A DNA stretch of 64,000 nt from Alcaligenes faecalis (lineage in GTDB: Bacteria > Pseudomonadota > Gammaproteobacteria > Burkholderiales > Burkholderiaceae_B): assembly GCF_041521385.1 (NCBI RefSeq), contig NZ_CP168006.1, positions 1,503,464-1,567,463 on the forward strand, written 5' to 3'. A model generated the notes under the pieces. It worked only from the letters and a program-made list of their open reading frames with translations. It searched no databases and was not told the DNA's origin. Positions 1 through 9,507 of the stretch are shown piece after piece. The translations under genes were made by a program, and so were the position numbers. Position 1 is the first letter of the stretch; the number at the start of each line of letters is the position of its first letter.

Positions 1-154
1 TGCTTTTCTGGGTGACCAGCTTGTCGCGCTGCATGACACTGCTGGCCGCTTCCGGATTCAAGTGCTGGCTGGCTACTTCCCGGGCATGCGTCGGTAGCGC
101 CAGGGCCAGGGTCAAGGCAGCCGACAGCAGAGCCGGTTTCCAGTGCAATCTCAT
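1..154 (-). CDS. Exported protein, N-terminal fragment (cut by window edge)
   Basis: Only the first 51 codons lie in the window. The frame opens with MRLHWKPALLSAALTL, a short basic region and a hydrophobic core, and has a good signal peptidase I site after THA near residue 24, so the product is probably periplasmic or secreted. The mature part visible here is too short to name a family. Its ATG overlaps the stop codon of the upstream LysR gene by four bases (ATGA), so the two are probably cotranscribed and translationally coupled. The frame, signal peptide and overlap are seen directly; export is inferred. Confidence 0.7.
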   Translation of the reverse strand, partial: MRLHWKPALLSAALTLALALPTHAREVASQHLNPEAASSVMQRDKLVTQKS

Positions 155-1032
155 GTGTTCTCCTTTTCGTGCTCAAGCAGCCATTGTTCCAGCAAAAGCA
201 CCGCTTCGCTGGGCTCATTGGCCGTGGGATAACTAAAAAAATAGGCCTCGCTAACGGGCATGGCATGGTCCAGCGACATGATGAGCTCGCCCTGCTCCAG
301 CGCCTGTTGCACCAGAAAACGCGGCATCAAGGCCACGCCCATGTCGGCATGCAGCGCCGCCATCACCAGACTGAACAGCTCGTAACGCGGGCCGGAGCTA
401 ACTCGCAGATCAGGCTCCAGACCGGCTGACCGATACCAGTCCGACCAGCTATCGGGGCGTGTGGACATATGCAGGTGAACCAGCTTTTGCCAGTCGCCAC
501 CAGCAGCCAGCTTGGGCGAGCAGACGGGTACCAGCTCGCCTTCGTCAAACAGTTTGATGCCCTTGGTTTGCGGCCATAACTGCCGTCCATGATAAATAGC
601 GGCATCAAAGGGATGGTCACCAAACTGAAACGGAGTGGTACGTACGGACAAACTAACCGTAATGTCAGGGTACTGCCGGGAGAAACGGGCCAGGCGCGGC
701 ATCAGCCACACCGTAGACAAGGTAGGCAGCACGGCCAGATGAATGCTGTGGCCCACACCGGCGCGTGCAATCAAGCTGAACGTATCTTTGCCGATTTGCT
801 CCAGATGATGGCGAATGCGAGCAGCATAATCGCGCCCCGCCGGGGTCAGGACCAGACGCCGCCGCACCCGTGTCAACAAGGTCACGCCCAACCGTTGCTC
901 CAGGCCGCTGACCTGCCGGTACACCGCGCTATGCGTCAAGGACAGTTCCTCCGCCGCTCGGGAAAAAGTCCCCAAGCGGGCCGTGGCCTCAAAGGCCTGT
1001 AATGCGCCCAAACTGGGCACGCCTTGTCTCAT
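151..1032 (-). CDS. LysR-family transcriptional regulator (GcvA-like)
   Basis: A 293-residue LysR regulator of normal family length. Residues about 6-65 form the winged helix-turn-helix (FSRAAEELSLTHSAVYRQVS is the recognition region), and residues about 90-290 form the periplasmic-binding-protein-like effector domain. It is divergent from glutaryl-CoA dehydrogenase, with 273 bp between starts that contain a TGTGC-N7-GCACA palindrome. LysR genes commonly control the divergent neighbour, so control of gcdH by a glutarate or lysine-catabolic signal is likely but inferred. The gene also overlaps the start of a downstream exported protein by four bases, so it may head a two-gene operon. The ligand cannot be told from sequence. 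Confidence 0.9.
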   Translation of the reverse strand: MRQGVPSLGALQAFEATARLGTFSRAAEELSLTHSAVYRQVSGLEQRLGVTLLTRVRRRLVLTPAGRDYAARIRHHLEQIGKDTFSLIARAGVGHSIHLAVLPTLSTVWLMPRLARFSRQYPDITVSLSVRTTPFQFGDHPFDAAIYHGRQLWPQTKGIKLFDEGELVPVCSPKLAAGGDWQKLVHLHMSTRPDSWSDWYRSAGLEPDLRVSSGPRYELFSLVMAALHADMGVALMPRFLVQQALEQGELIMSLDHAMPVSEAYFFSYPTANEPSEAVLLLEQWLLEHEKENT

Positions 1033-1132
1033 AGGTCTCCCTCTTAATCCTGCCAGCCTCAGTCCTGCCCATTCAGCTCAGGGTCGGATCGTTACGCCAA
1101 CACACGACATTGTGCAATTTTATCAATTGCCT

Positions 1133-1149
1133 TGTGCGGTTTATGCACA
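1133..1149. promoter_or_regulatory. Candidate LysR-type operator between LysR gene and gcdH
   Basis: The sequence TGTGC-N7-GCACA is an interrupted palindrome 157 bp upstream of gcdH and about 100 bp upstream of the LysR gene. A second TTGTGC half-site begins 22 bp to the left (1110-1115), two helical turns away, which is how LysR recognition and activation sites are often spaced. Binding by the adjacent LysR protein is an inference from position and symmetry. Confidence 0.45.
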
Positions 1150-1305
1150 CTATGCTGAGACTTTAGCCTGATATCGCCCACCTGAAGATGCGCAAATCTT
1201 CCCGCGTTCAGCGATACTTGGCCTGCTCTTTCCCTGTTTCCAGACCGATGGTGCCCTTGTTGGCCCCACCTGATTGACCGTCTTTGATCTACCCGGAGTA
1301 CCTCT

Positions 1306-2499
1306 ATGTCTGCCAATCCCTCTTTCCATTGGGACGACCCCTTGCTGCTGAATCAGCAGTTGAGCGATGAAGAGCGCATGGTGCGCGATGCCGCCCACGC
1401 CTACGCACAGGAAAAGCTCTTGCCGCGCGTGCTGGAGGCTTTTCGCCACGAACAGACCGACCCCGCCATCTTTGCCGAGATGGGCTCGCTGGGCCTGTTG
1501 GGGGCCACCATTCCTGAAGCCTACGGTGGCGCTGGTCTAAACTACGTCAGCTATGGTTTGATCGCCCGCGAAGTGGAGCGTGTGGACTCGGGCTATCGCT
1601 CCATGATGAGCGTGCAGTCCTCGTTAGTCATGGTGCCGATTTTTGAGTTTGGCAGCGAAGAGCAGAAACAGAAATACCTGCCCAAGCTGGCCAGCGGGCA
1701 ATGGATTGGCTGCTTTGGCCTGACTGAACCCAATCACGGTTCGGACCCCGGCGCCATGGAAAGCCGCGCCGTGAAAGTGGACGGCGGCTATCGCCTGAGC
1801 GGCAACAAGACCTGGATTACCAATTCCCCCATTGCCGATGTGCTGGTGGTCTGGGCCAAGGTCGTGGGCGGTGAAGACGACGGCAAGATCCGTGGCTTCA
1901 TTCTGGAAAAAGGCATGAAGGGCCTGTCCACCCCGGCCATTCACGGCAAAGTGGGCTTGCGCGCTTCCCTGACCGGCGAGATTGTCATGGCCGACGTGGA
2001 CATTGCAGACAGCCAGATGCTGCCCCATGTCTCGGGTTTGCGTGGCCCCTTCACCTGCCTGAACTCGGCCCGCTTCGGGATTGCCTGGGGTGCCTTGGGT
2101 GCCGCCGAATCCTGCTGGCATACCGCCCGCCAGTACACCCTGGACCGCAAGCAGTTTGGCCGCCCCTTGGCTGCCAATCAGTTGATCCAGAAAAAACTGG
2201 CCGATATGCAGACCGAGATTACGCTGGCGCTACAAGGCTGCCTGCGTCTGGGACGCATGAAAGACGAAGGCACGGCGGCCGTCGAAATCACCTCCATCAT
2301 GAAGCGCAACTCCTGCGGCAAGGCACTGGATATTGCCCGACTGGCACGCGACATGCTGGGCGGCAATGGTATCTCTGACGAGTTCGGTATTGCCCGCCAC
2401 CTGGTCAATCTGGAAGTGGTGAACACCTACGAAGGCACCCACGATGTACACGCTCTGATTCTGGGGCGCGCACAAACCGGGATTCAGGCTTTCTTCTAA
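1306..2499 (+). CDS. gcdH: Glutaryl-CoA dehydrogenase
   Basis: A 397-residue acyl-CoA dehydrogenase with N-terminal helical, central beta and C-terminal helical domains. The [19 protein letters not shown] segment near the C-terminus carries the catalytic glutamate and is typical of glutaryl-CoA dehydrogenases. [10 protein letters not shown] near residue 100 holds the arginine that binds the glutaryl carboxylate. The enzyme oxidises and decarboxylates glutaryl-CoA to crotonyl-CoA in lysine, tryptophan and glutarate breakdown, passing electrons to ETF. It is a single-gene unit divergent from a LysR regulator, and a hairpin lies just after its stop. Length and motifs are intact, so confidence in the specific substrate is high. 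Confidence 0.93.
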   Translation: MSANPSFHWDDPLLLNQQLSDEERMVRDAAHAYAQEKLLPRVLEAFRHEQTDPAIFAEMGSLGLLGATIPEAYGGAGLNYVSYGLIAREVERVDSGYRSMMSVQSSLVMVPIFEFGSEEQKQKYLPKLASGQWIGCFGLTEPNHGSDPGAMESRAVKVDGGYRLSGNKTWITNSPIADVLVVWAKVVGGEDDGKIRGFILEKGMKGLSTPAIHGKVGLRASLTGEIVMADVDIADSQMLPHVSGLRGPFTCLNSARFGIAWGALGAAESCWHTARQYTLDRKQFGRPLAANQLIQKKLADMQTEITLALQGCLRLGRMKDEGTAAVEITSIMKRNSCGKALDIARLARDMLGGNGISDEFGIARHLVNLEVVNTYEGTHDVHALILGRAQTGIQAFF

Positions 2500-2511
2500 A
2501 GTAAGCCAAAC

Positions 2512-2536
2512 AGGGCAAAGCCAGAAACTTTGCCCT
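2512..2536 (+). terminator. Hairpin terminator after gcdH
   Basis: AGGGCAAAG and CTTTGCCCT form a perfect 9-bp stem around a 7-base loop, 12 bases after the gcdH stop codon. Only a short T-rich stretch follows, so it may terminate weakly. The rest of 2500-2757 shows no gene. Confidence 0.55.
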
Positions 2537-2757
2537 TGTTCGCTCAGAACCTGATCAAACGGGTGGGTTCCAGACAGCGGGAAGATATCCCCTCATCTGT
2601 ATCCTTGGTTTTTACCGCCGGGCCACTCAACGATAAAAAAACGTCCATCAAGAACAAAAGACGTAGCGTGGTGGTTCTTACCAGTCGCAGGGTCATTTCC
2701 AGGCCGAAAACAGCCCCTGGGAAATCGGCAGGCCAAAGATAGCGTGTGGTGGTCTTT

Positions 2758-3204
2758 TTATTCTTGTGCGGGCTTCAACTCAAACATGCTGGTGGCTTCC
2801 AGCTCCAGCACCAATTCATCACACTGGTTGAACACATTCCAGTTCCAGCGAATGATGCCCAGGTCTGAACGGCTGCTAGACACACGTTTGGATGCTACCG
2901 TGGCCTCCAGACGAATGGAATCACCGGCCCGAACGGGTAGCACCCAACGTAAACGCTCCACGCCCGGCGAGCCAAACGACTCGGAGTCATGTAAGCCGCA
3001 GTCCACCGCCATACGCATGGCCTTGCCACACGTCAGCCAACCACTGGCAATCAAACCGCCCCAATGGCCTTGTTCAGCCTGCTTTTCATTAATATGAAAA
3101 GACTGTGGATCGTATTTTTGGGCGAAATCCAGCATCTCTTCACGAGTCACAAGGACAAGTGGATGCTTGATAAGCATACCCACTTCAAATTCAGCAAATT
3201 TCAT
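2758..3204 (-). CDS. MaoC-family hotdog hydratase
   Basis: A 148-residue single-domain hotdog protein of the MaoC / R-specific enoyl-CoA hydratase family. YDPQSFHIN near residue 31 carries the Asp and His of the hydratase active site, and GGLIASGWLT around residue 50 is the family loop with the conserved Ser/Gly. Such proteins hydrate enoyl-CoA thioesters or act as related dehydratases. It stands alone on the minus strand, convergent with gcdH, so the sequence gives no pathway context; a role in fatty or organic acid CoA metabolism is inferred. The start ATG is the only reasonable one and gives normal family length. Confidence 0.85.
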   Translation of the reverse strand: MKFAEFEVGMLIKHPLVLVTREEMLDFAQKYDPQSFHINEKQAEQGHWGGLIASGWLTCGKAMRMAVDCGLHDSESFGSPGVERLRWVLPVRAGDSIRLEATVASKRVSSSRSDLGIIRWNWNVFNQCDELVLELEATSMFELKPAQE

Positions 3205-3252
3205 GTTGTTGTGTAAGCAAAAAAACCCCTACGCTATGCCTTCGACTTGCCG

Positions 3253-3281
3253 CTCCCCAAGGGGGAGTTTTTACCTTGGGG
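3253..3281. promoter_or_regulatory. Overlapping alternative hairpins in maoC-hydrolase intergenic region
   Basis: On the plus strand CTCCC and GGGAG form a short stem directly followed by five T residues (3253-3272), which looks like an intrinsic terminator. The same bases can instead pair as CCCCAAGG (3255-3262) with CCTTGGGG (3274-3281). The two folds exclude each other, the geometry of an attenuator, but no leader peptide or riboswitch aptamer is recognisable. It lies about 215 bp upstream of the hydrolase and 50 bp upstream of the MaoC gene. Confidence 0.3.
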
Positions 3282-3494
3282 CGGCCCGGTGGCAAAAAAG
3301 ATCGAGAGCGCCACTCTACCATCTCTGCCAAAATTTGCAGCCCCCGGTCCAAAGCGGCCCAAAACAGCAGCAAAATGTCCACATCAAGGATCAGCTTGGG
3401 CACGCTTGTGCGTCGTTGATCAATCTATGGCATAAAGAGAGTTTCCTACTTACTTGAACGCCCAATGTGTTCAGGGCGTATGCACATCAACGCT

Positions 3495-4310
3495 ATGACA
3501 ACACTCGCTTCATCTTTGCAATTTGCGAGCCTGACTCAAGGCACGCAAGCCATTGAACTGGAATATCAACGCATTGCCCCCGAACGGGAAACTGCTCCTT
3601 TGCTGGTGTTTCTGCACGAAGGCCTGGGTTCAATTGCCATGTGGAAAGACTGGCCAGCACAGTTGTGCGAACAAACCGGCTGTAGCGGCCTGATGTATTC
3701 CCGCTATGGATACGGCCGCAGTACCCCGCGCCCCGACAATAGCCCCAAAGAGCCAGACTATCTGCATGAGCAGTCGCTGGAGGTGCTGCCCCAATTGCTG
3801 GAGCAACTGGGTGAAGACGGCAAGAAGCGCCCAATTGTGCTGGTTGGCCACAGTGATGGTGGTTCGATTGCCCTGCTGGCAGCCAGTGGCTTTAGCGACA
3901 AGCTGCAAGGCATTGTGGTGATGGCCCCGCACCTGTTTGTGGAAGAGATTTCCCTGCGCGGCATTCTGGTCGCCCGTGAAGCCTACGAGCAAGGCTTTCT
4001 ACGTGAACGACTGGCACGCTATCACGATGATGTGGAATCCGCCTTTTGGGGCTGGAATGCCACCTGGACAGAACCCCAATTCCGCGACTGGAATATTGAA
4101 GAGGACGTCAGCCGCATCACCTGCCCGATTCTGGCCATTCAGGGCGTGGATGATGAATACGGCACGCTGGAGCAGATCCGTCGCATCAAGGAGCTGGTGC
4201 CGCACACGGAGCTGCTGGAGCTGGAGCAATGCGGTCACCTGCCCTACCGGGATAAGGAAGCGCAGGTGAACCAGGCAATTGTGGACTTTCTGAAGCGAAC
4301 AGCCCGCTAA
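3495..4310 (+). CDS. Alpha/beta hydrolase
   Basis: A 271-residue alpha/beta hydrolase-fold enzyme. The nucleophile elbow is GHSDGGS near residue 117, the acid is probably in GVDDEYG near residue 220, and the catalytic histidine is in CGHLPYRD near residue 248. LVFLHEGLGS near residue 37 is the HG-type oxyanion segment, with a GLGS variant. No signal peptide, so cytoplasmic. I chose MTTLASSL as the start, because the upstream in-frame ATGs at 3465 and 3480 add residues that do not look like family sequence; no strong ribosome-binding site decides it. It is a single gene convergent with sua5. The substrate (ester, lactone or C-C bond) cannot be told. Confidence 0.85.
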   Translation: MTTLASSLQFASLTQGTQAIELEYQRIAPERETAPLLVFLHEGLGSIAMWKDWPAQLCEQTGCSGLMYSRYGYGRSTPRPDNSPKEPDYLHEQSLEVLPQLLEQLGEDGKKRPIVLVGHSDGGSIALLAASGFSDKLQGIVVMAPHLFVEEISLRGILVAREAYEQGFLRERLARYHDDVESAFWGWNATWTEPQFRDWNIEEDVSRITCPILAIQGVDDEYGTLEQIRRIKELVPHTELLELEQCGHLPYRDKEAQVNQAIVDFLKRTAR

Positions 4311-4376
4311 ACAGCGAACTCACTCAGTCCCTAAGCTCAGTCCTTAACGCACACACACGCCTACTGAACAGCAGCC

Positions 4377-5402
4377 TTACTCAAAGGCTGCTGCGGCTCG
4401 GCCCAGGCGGTCATTTACCGCCTGCCAGTCTGCCGTATCCGGGCAACGCTGCACCCAAATATGCTGGTACTGACCTTGGTCCAGACGACGCAACATGGCA
4501 TACAGGTCCTGGGCATAAAGCTGCGCATCCGAGCTGCACACATACCAGTCGTGTACATCGGCCGAAAAAGGCGGCAAGGCGGCAAAAGCAACAATGGCCT
4601 GCTTGCCCCCTTTGGCCAAAGCAGCCTGCACCGCAGGTGCATTGCCTTCATCAAATAAAGACAAAGGGGTACGCGGCGCATAGTGCGCTTTCAAGCTGCC
4701 CGATACCTGTGGGGCTTGTTGATCTGGACTGGCGGGTTCGTAGCCGATGACCTCGGCAATCATGGCCGCACTGATATGGCCGGGCCGCAAAAGTACGGCA
4801 CCCACACCCTGATGAGTACGCGAGACGTCCACAATAGTGGACTCGATGCCCACTTCCGACGGGCCCGCTTCCACAATCAGCAGTTCCTCTGCACTCATGT
4901 CCGCGAACTCATCGCGTACATGGCTGGCAGCCGTGGGCGATACCTGACCAAACTTGTTGGCCGATGGCGCCGCCACACCGGCCTGACCGCTGGGCTTGAG
5001 TTCCGCCATGCGCTTGAGCAAGGCTTGAGCCACCGGGTGGGAAGGACAACGAATACCAATGCTGCTTTGCCCACCACTGACCGTATCCGGAATAGCCGGA
5101 TTGCGCGGCAAGATCAGCGTCAAAGGACCGGGCCAGAAGGCATCCATCAATTGCTGCGCTACAGGTGGAATATCCGTCACCCAGTAGCGCAAGTCAGCCC
5201 CTGGGGCCACATGCACAATCAAGGGATGATTCGCAGGACGGCCCTTGGCCTTATAGATCAGTTGCACCGCAGCCGGGTTTTCTGCATCCGCGCCCAGACC
5301 GTAGACTGTCTCGGTCGGAAAGGCCACCAGCCGCCCTTGCGTCAGCACACGGGCGGCTTGCTCTATCTGCTGCTCGGACGGGCTGGGGGCTGTATCAGTC
5401 AT
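4377..5402 (-). CDS. sua5: L-threonylcarbamoyladenylate synthase, Sua5 type
   Basis: A 341-residue protein with an N-terminal YrdC/TsaC domain (about 15-215) and a C-terminal Sua5 domain (about 245-340), so it is the long Sua5 form rather than the short TsaC. FPTETVYGLGADA and KAKGRPANHPL are the ATP/threonine-binding signatures, and the SANKFGQVSPT segment is also conserved. It makes threonylcarbamoyl-AMP from threonine, bicarbonate and ATP for t6A37 of ANN-decoding tRNAs. The ATG at 5402 overlaps the purK stop by 8 bases, so it is the last gene of the purC/purE/purK transcription unit. Confidence 0.93.
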   Translation of the reverse strand: MTDTAPSPSEQQIEQAARVLTQGRLVAFPTETVYGLGADAENPAAVQLIYKAKGRPANHPLIVHVAPGADLRYWVTDIPPVAQQLMDAFWPGPLTLILPRNPAIPDTVSGGQSSIGIRCPSHPVAQALLKRMAELKPSGQAGVAAPSANKFGQVSPTAASHVRDEFADMSAEELLIVEAGPSEVGIESTIVDVSRTHQGVGAVLLRPGHISAAMIAEVIGYEPASPDQQAPQVSGSLKAHYAPRTPLSLFDEGNAPAVQAALAKGGKQAIVAFAALPPFSADVHDWYVCSSDAQLYAQDLYAMLRRLDQGQYQHIWVQRCPDTADWQAVNDRLGRAAAAFE

Positions 5403-6579
5403 GGTCAAAAGCGATATCCAAAGCGGCGGCAGCTCGGGCCGTGCGTTCACGCACTTGCTGATCCGACTCGCCCACAATATTCACATGGCCCATCTTGCGG
5501 CCAACACGGGCCTCGGCCTTGCCATACAGGTGCAAGGACACGCCAGGCACAGCCAGCAAGGCAAGCCAATCGGGCTCACGCATCTGACCTTGTTCGTCGA
5601 ACCAGATATCACCCAGGATGTTGAGCATCATGGATGGACACAGCGCCTGGGTGTCACCCAAGGGCAAAGCAGCCATCACACGGGCCTGCTGCTCAAACTG
5701 ACTGGTGACACAAGCATTCATGGTGTAGTGGCCGCTATTGTGCGGACGAGGAGCCACTTCATTGGCCAGCAAACGGCCATCTTCCAGAATGAAGAATTCC
5801 ACACACAAGACACCCACATAATCCAGCGTACGGGCGATAGCCGCCGCCGCCTGACGGGCCTGCTCGGACAAGGCATCGTCCTGAAACTGGGCGCTGATGG
5901 TGGACACGGCCAAAATGCCATCACGATGTTCGTTACGGGCACAAGGGAAGGTTTTCACCTGATCGTCCAGACCACGGGCCAGAACAACCGAAACTTCGGA
6001 TTTCAAGGGCTGCAGGGCCTCCAGCACACAGGCCTGGGAACCGAACTCCTTGAAGGCCGCCAGCGCCTGTTCACGGTCTGCCACACGTGCCTGACCCTTG
6101 CCGTCGTAACCAAAGCGCGCCGTCTTCAGAATGCCGGGGAACAAGGCGCTGTCAGCGGCCTGCAAATCGTCCAGGCTTTCGATGGCCGCATACGGAGCCA
6201 CCGGCACACCGGCCTGCATGATAAAGGCTTTCTCACGAATGCGATCCTGCACAATGCCGACGGCATCGCCGGACGGGGTGACTCGGGTGTGCTGGGCCAG
6301 GGTCAGCAAGGACTGCGCCGGGACGTTCTCGAACTCGGTACTGACGGCTTGGCACAAGTCCCCCAGACGGGCAAGTGCTTGTGCGTCATCGTAGGCCGCA
6401 CAGATATGGAGGTCGGCGACCGCACCAGCAGGGCTATGGGCGTCCGGGTCCAGCACGGCCACCTTGTAGCCCAGGCTTTGGGCACTATGGCAGAACATGC
6501 GGCCCAGTTGGCCGCCTCCAATCATGCCCAGCCAGGAGCCAGGGACCAGAAGGGCAGCATCAGTCATGGGGGTCATCAT
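5395..6579 (-). CDS. purK: 5-(carboxyamino)imidazole ribonucleotide synthase
   Basis: A 394-residue ATP-grasp enzyme. GMIGGGQLGRM near the N-terminus is the PurK glycine-rich signature, and ILKTARFGYDGKGQ near residue 155 is the ATP-grasp loop. ANEVAPRPHNSGHYT carries metal and substrate ligands. It converts AIR, ATP and bicarbonate to N5-CAIR in de novo purine synthesis, feeding PurE just upstream. GTG at 6582 and ATGs at 6579, 6576 and 6567 are all possible starts with no clear ribosome-binding site; I report the first ATG. It lies 12 bases after purE and overlaps sua5, so it is translated as part of a tight operon. Confidence 0.95.
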   Translation of the reverse strand: MMTPMTDAALLVPGSWLGMIGGGQLGRMFCHSAQSLGYKVAVLDPDAHSPAGAVADLHICAAYDDAQALARLGDLCQAVSTEFENVPAQSLLTLAQHTRVTPSGDAVGIVQDRIREKAFIMQAGVPVAPYAAIESLDDLQAADSALFPGILKTARFGYDGKGQARVADREQALAAFKEFGSQACVLEALQPLKSEVSVVLARGLDDQVKTFPCARNEHRDGILAVSTISAQFQDDALSEQARQAAAAIARTLDYVGVLCVEFFILEDGRLLANEVAPRPHNSGHYTMNACVTSQFEQQARVMAALPLGDTQALCPSMMLNILGDIWFDEQGQMREPDWLALLAVPGVSLHLYGKAEARVGRKMGHVNIVGESDQQVRERTARAAAALDIAFDHD

Positions 6580-6591
6580 CACAAAATAAAA

Positions 6592-7104
6592 TCAGGCAGT
6601 GGCAGGAGGAACACGCATCGCACGGGCGGCCTCGGTCTGGCGGGCACGGTACGCAATCAGTTTTTCAGTCAGCACGGTATCGTTGACGGCCAAGTTGGCA
6701 ATCACGTGCAGCGCGGCATTGGCGGCACCGGCTTCGCCAATGGCGAAAGTGGCAACCGGCACGCCCTTGGGCATTTGCACAATCGACAACAGGGAATCTT
6801 CGCCGCGCAGGTAGCGTGAAGGCACAGGTACGCCGAACACGGGCAAGTGTGTCAGGGCAGCCAGCATGCCGGGCAAATGAGCCGCGCCGCCTGCACCCGC
6901 AATAATGGCTTTCAGGCCACGGGCCGGAGCCTGGGCACCGTAATCCACCATATCAATCGGCATGCGGTGGGCAGAGACCACACGAGATTCATAGGACACA
7001 CCAAATTCGTCCAGAATGGCCACGGCCTGGCTCATGACCTCCCAGTCGCTGGAGGAACCCATCACAATGCCCACGGTGGGGGCGGCAGGAGTTTGTACGC
7101 TCAT
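6592..7104 (-). CDS. purE: N5-CAIR mutase, class I PurE
   Basis: A 170-residue PurE of usual length. The motifs GSSSDWEVM (phosphate and substrate binding), SAHRMP (catalytic histidine region) and [16 protein letters not shown] are all intact and mark the class I bacterial mutase that moves the carboxylate of N5-CAIR to make CAIR. It works directly with PurK, encoded 12 bases downstream; the presence of PurK agrees with the class I type. It is separated from purC upstream by 239 bp that contain a strong hairpin, so purE-purK-sua5 may be partly uncoupled from purC. Confidence 0.96.
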   Translation of the reverse strand: MSVQTPAAPTVGIVMGSSSDWEVMSQAVAILDEFGVSYESRVVSAHRMPIDMVDYGAQAPARGLKAIIAGAGGAAHLPGMLAALTHLPVFGVPVPSRYLRGEDSLLSIVQMPKGVPVATFAIGEAGAANAALHVIANLAVNDTVLTEKLIAYRARQTEAARAMRVPPATA

Positions 7105-7127
7105 CAGAGATACGCCCTAAAAGGAAG

Positions 7128-7152
7128 AAGGCGCCATGCTGCCGGGCGCCTT
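7128..7152 (-). terminator. Hairpin upstream of purE (minus-strand terminator or attenuator)
   Basis: AAGGCGCC and GGCGCCTT form an 8-bp GC-rich stem with a 9-base loop, and on the minus strand it is followed by CTTCCTTTT. It lies just ahead of the purE start and 190 bases after purC. It could end purC transcripts or tune read-through into purE-purK-sua5. The remaining purC-purE spacer shows no gene. Confidence 0.5.
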
Positions 7153-7343
7153 GGTCAATAGAAAAACAGCAGGGTCCATCCAAGGATGGGTTTTCCGGCG
7201 AGGCAGACTTTGCTCTGCCCATCGCCCTCCCCCAAAGCCCGGCTCGCTGTCGCACGTCGTCCACGGACATGGCCGCTTGGCACCCTGCTGAGGACGAGCA
7301 GGCAGCTCGTTTACAACGAGCGCCTGTCCGGGCTGCAAACCGT

Positions 7344-8225
7344 TCACGCTGTCAAGCGTTCCAGGGCTTCGCGGTACTTGTCAGCGGTACGCTGGGCCAC
7401 CTCAGCAGGCAAGCGAGGAGCGGGTGGCGTCTTGTCCCAAACCTGGGTTTCCAGCCAATCGCGCACAAATTGCTTATCGTAAGACGGTGGGCTGATGCCT
7501 TCGGCATAGCTGTCGGCTGGCCAGAAACGCGAGGAATCCGGGGTCAGCACTTCGTCCATCAAATGCAGTTGGCCTTGATCATCCAGGCCAAACTCAAATT
7601 TGGTATCGGCAATCAGAATGCCACGGCTGGCTGCGTAGTCGGCCGCTTCGGTGTACAGACGCAGAGTCACGTCACGGATTTGCTCGGCCAGTTCCTGACC
7701 AACTTCCTTGACTACATGGGCAAAATCCACGTTCTCGTCGTGCGAACCCATTTCTGCTTTGGCAGCCGGTGTAAACAGCACGTGAGGCAACTTGGCCGCT
7801 TGCTTCAAGCCAGCCGGCAAGGTGATGCCACAAACCGCGCCGGTAGCCTGGTAGTCTTTCCAACCCGAGCCAATCAGGTAACCACGAGCCACGGCTTCCA
7901 CCATGATGGGCTTCAAACGCTTGACCACCATGGAGCGGCCTTCCACTTGGGCGCGCTCTTCAGGCGCCACCACATCAACCGGGTTCACGCCCGTCGTGTG
8001 ATTAGGGATGATGTGTGCCAGCTTGTTCAGCCAGAACTCGGTCATCTGCGTCAAGACAGCGCCCTTGCCGGGAATGGGGTCGTCCAGAATCACATCGAAT
8101 GCCGAAATGCGATCACTGGCCACAATCAACAACTTATCCTCACCCACCGCATACATATCCCGAACTTTGCCGCGTGCGAGTAGCGGCAGGGAGCTCAGGC
8201 TGGATTGATGTAAGGGCTCTTGCAC
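7344..8225 (-). CDS. purC: Phosphoribosylaminoimidazole-succinocarboxamide synthase
   Basis: A 293-residue SAICAR synthetase, the length of the long betaproteobacterial and eukaryote-like form. [20 protein letters not shown] near the N-terminus is the nucleotide-binding signature; SDRISAFDV and [11 protein letters not shown] are also typical. It joins CAIR and aspartate using ATP, directly after the PurE step. The start is a GTG at 8225, because the only in-frame ATG downstream falls inside the conserved signature; AAGGA lies 8 bases upstream of the GTG. fba is upstream and purE-purK downstream in the same direction. Confidence 0.95.
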   Translation of the reverse strand: MQEPLHQSSLSSLPLLARGKVRDMYAVGEDKLLIVASDRISAFDVILDDPIPGKGAVLTQMTEFWLNKLAHIIPNHTTGVNPVDVVAPEERAQVEGRSMVVKRLKPIMVEAVARGYLIGSGWKDYQATGAVCGITLPAGLKQAAKLPHVLFTPAAKAEMGSHDENVDFAHVVKEVGQELAEQIRDVTLRLYTEAADYAASRGILIADTKFEFGLDDQGQLHLMDEVLTPDSSRFWPADSYAEGISPPSYDKQFVRDWLETQVWDKTPPAPRLPAEVAQRTADKYREALERLTA

Positions 8226-8361
8226 GATTTCATCCTTAAAACGAAAACATCCCGCTGACTATGAATGCAGGCGGGACGACAATCCCGGCGCCTGCGGCAC
8301 CGGGCAAAGACGCGGAACCGGGGCGGGCAGTCGTGCTGCCCACGCCTGCTCCGCCTGACAA

Positions 8362-9426
8362 TTACTTAACGATCTGGGACAACTCGCCGGTGCTGTACTG
8401 GCGAGCAATTTCTGGCAAGGAAATAGCCTTGATCTTGGAGGCCTGACCGGCAGCGCCGAACTGCTGGTAGCGGGCCACGCACACTTTCTTGGCGGCTTCG
8501 CGAGCAGGTTTCAGGTATTCGCGTGGGTCAAATTTCTCTGGATTCTCGAACAGGAAACGACGGATGGCAGCGGTCATGGCCAAACGGATATCGGTGTCGA
8601 TATTGACCTTGCGCACACCGTACTTGATGGCTTCCTGAATTTCCTCCACGGGCACGCCGTAGGTTTCTTTCATATTGCCACCAAACTGGCGGATTTCAGC
8701 CAGCAGTTCCTGAGGCACGCTGGAGCTGCCGTGCATGACCAGGTGTGTGTTGGGCAAACGACGGTGAATTTCTTTCACGCGCTCGATGGACAGAATGTCG
8801 CCAGTGGGCTTGCGAGTAAATTTGTAAGCGCCATGGCTGGTGCCGATGGCGATGGCCAGGGCGTCCAGTTGGGTACGGGTCACGAATTCAGCCGCTTGTT
8901 CTGGGTCGGTCAGCAACTGGTCCAGAGTCAGAACGCCGTCGGCACCGTGGCCGTCTTCCTTATCGCCCTGCATGGTTTCCAGGGAACCCAGGCAGCCCAG
9001 TTCGCCCTCAACCGTCACACCCAGCTTATGAGCCATGTCGACTACTTTGCGGGTGACTTCCACGTTGTACTCAAAGTCGGCAATGGTCTTGCCATCGGGC
9101 AACAAGGAGCCGTCCATCATCACGCTGGAGAAACCCAGCTCGATAGCGCCTTTGCAAATCTCGGGGGACTGGCCGTGGTCCTGGTGCATCACCACCGGGA
9201 TGTTGGGGTAGGACTCAACAGCAGCTTCGATCAGGTGACGCAGAAACGCTTCGCCTGCGTATTTACGGGCGCCAGCCGATGCCTGCATGATGACGGGGCT
9301 ATCCGTCTCCGAGGCGGCTTCCATAATGGCCTGGACCTGCTCCAGGTTATTGACGTTGAACGCTGGAATACCATAACCGTGCTCGGCCGCGTGATCGAGC
9401 AGCTGGCGCATGGACACTAGGGCCAT
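8362..9426 (-). CDS. fba: Fructose-bisphosphate aldolase, class II
   Basis: A 354-residue class II zinc-dependent aldolase. HQDHGQSP carries zinc ligands; [33 protein letters not shown] and MHGSSSVP are the other family signatures, in order. It interconverts fructose-1,6-bisphosphate with the two triose phosphates and also makes sedoheptulose-1,7-bisphosphate in Calvin-type metabolism (the Cbb-type subgroup is about this length). A strong GGAGG lies 7 bases upstream of the ATG. It precedes purC on the same strand. The 136-bp spacer to purC holds GC-rich hairpins but no obvious T-tract. Confidence 0.96.
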   Translation of the reverse strand: MALVSMRQLLDHAAEHGYGIPAFNVNNLEQVQAIMEAASETDSPVIMQASAGARKYAGEAFLRHLIEAAVESYPNIPVVMHQDHGQSPEICKGAIELGFSSVMMDGSLLPDGKTIADFEYNVEVTRKVVDMAHKLGVTVEGELGCLGSLETMQGDKEDGHGADGVLTLDQLLTDPEQAAEFVTRTQLDALAIAIGTSHGAYKFTRKPTGDILSIERVKEIHRRLPNTHLVMHGSSSVPQELLAEIRQFGGNMKETYGVPVEEIQEAIKYGVRKVNIDTDIRLAMTAAIRRFLFENPEKFDPREYLKPAREAAKKVCVARYQQFGAAGQASKIKAISLPEIARQYSTGELSQIVK

Positions 9427-9507
9427 GAGAAGACCTCCTGAAGACTAAAATAATTGAAAAACCTGGCTGAACACAGTCCGTGTCCAGCCCATTGTTGGTT
9501 GAGCGTG

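Noticed and set aside
5401..6819. Long plus-strand frame opposite purK
   Set aside because: Antisense shadow of purK and part of purE; no domain.
7105..7343. Purine riboswitch or small gene between purC and purE
   Set aside because: Only a simple hairpin is visible; no conserved aptamer core or coding signal.
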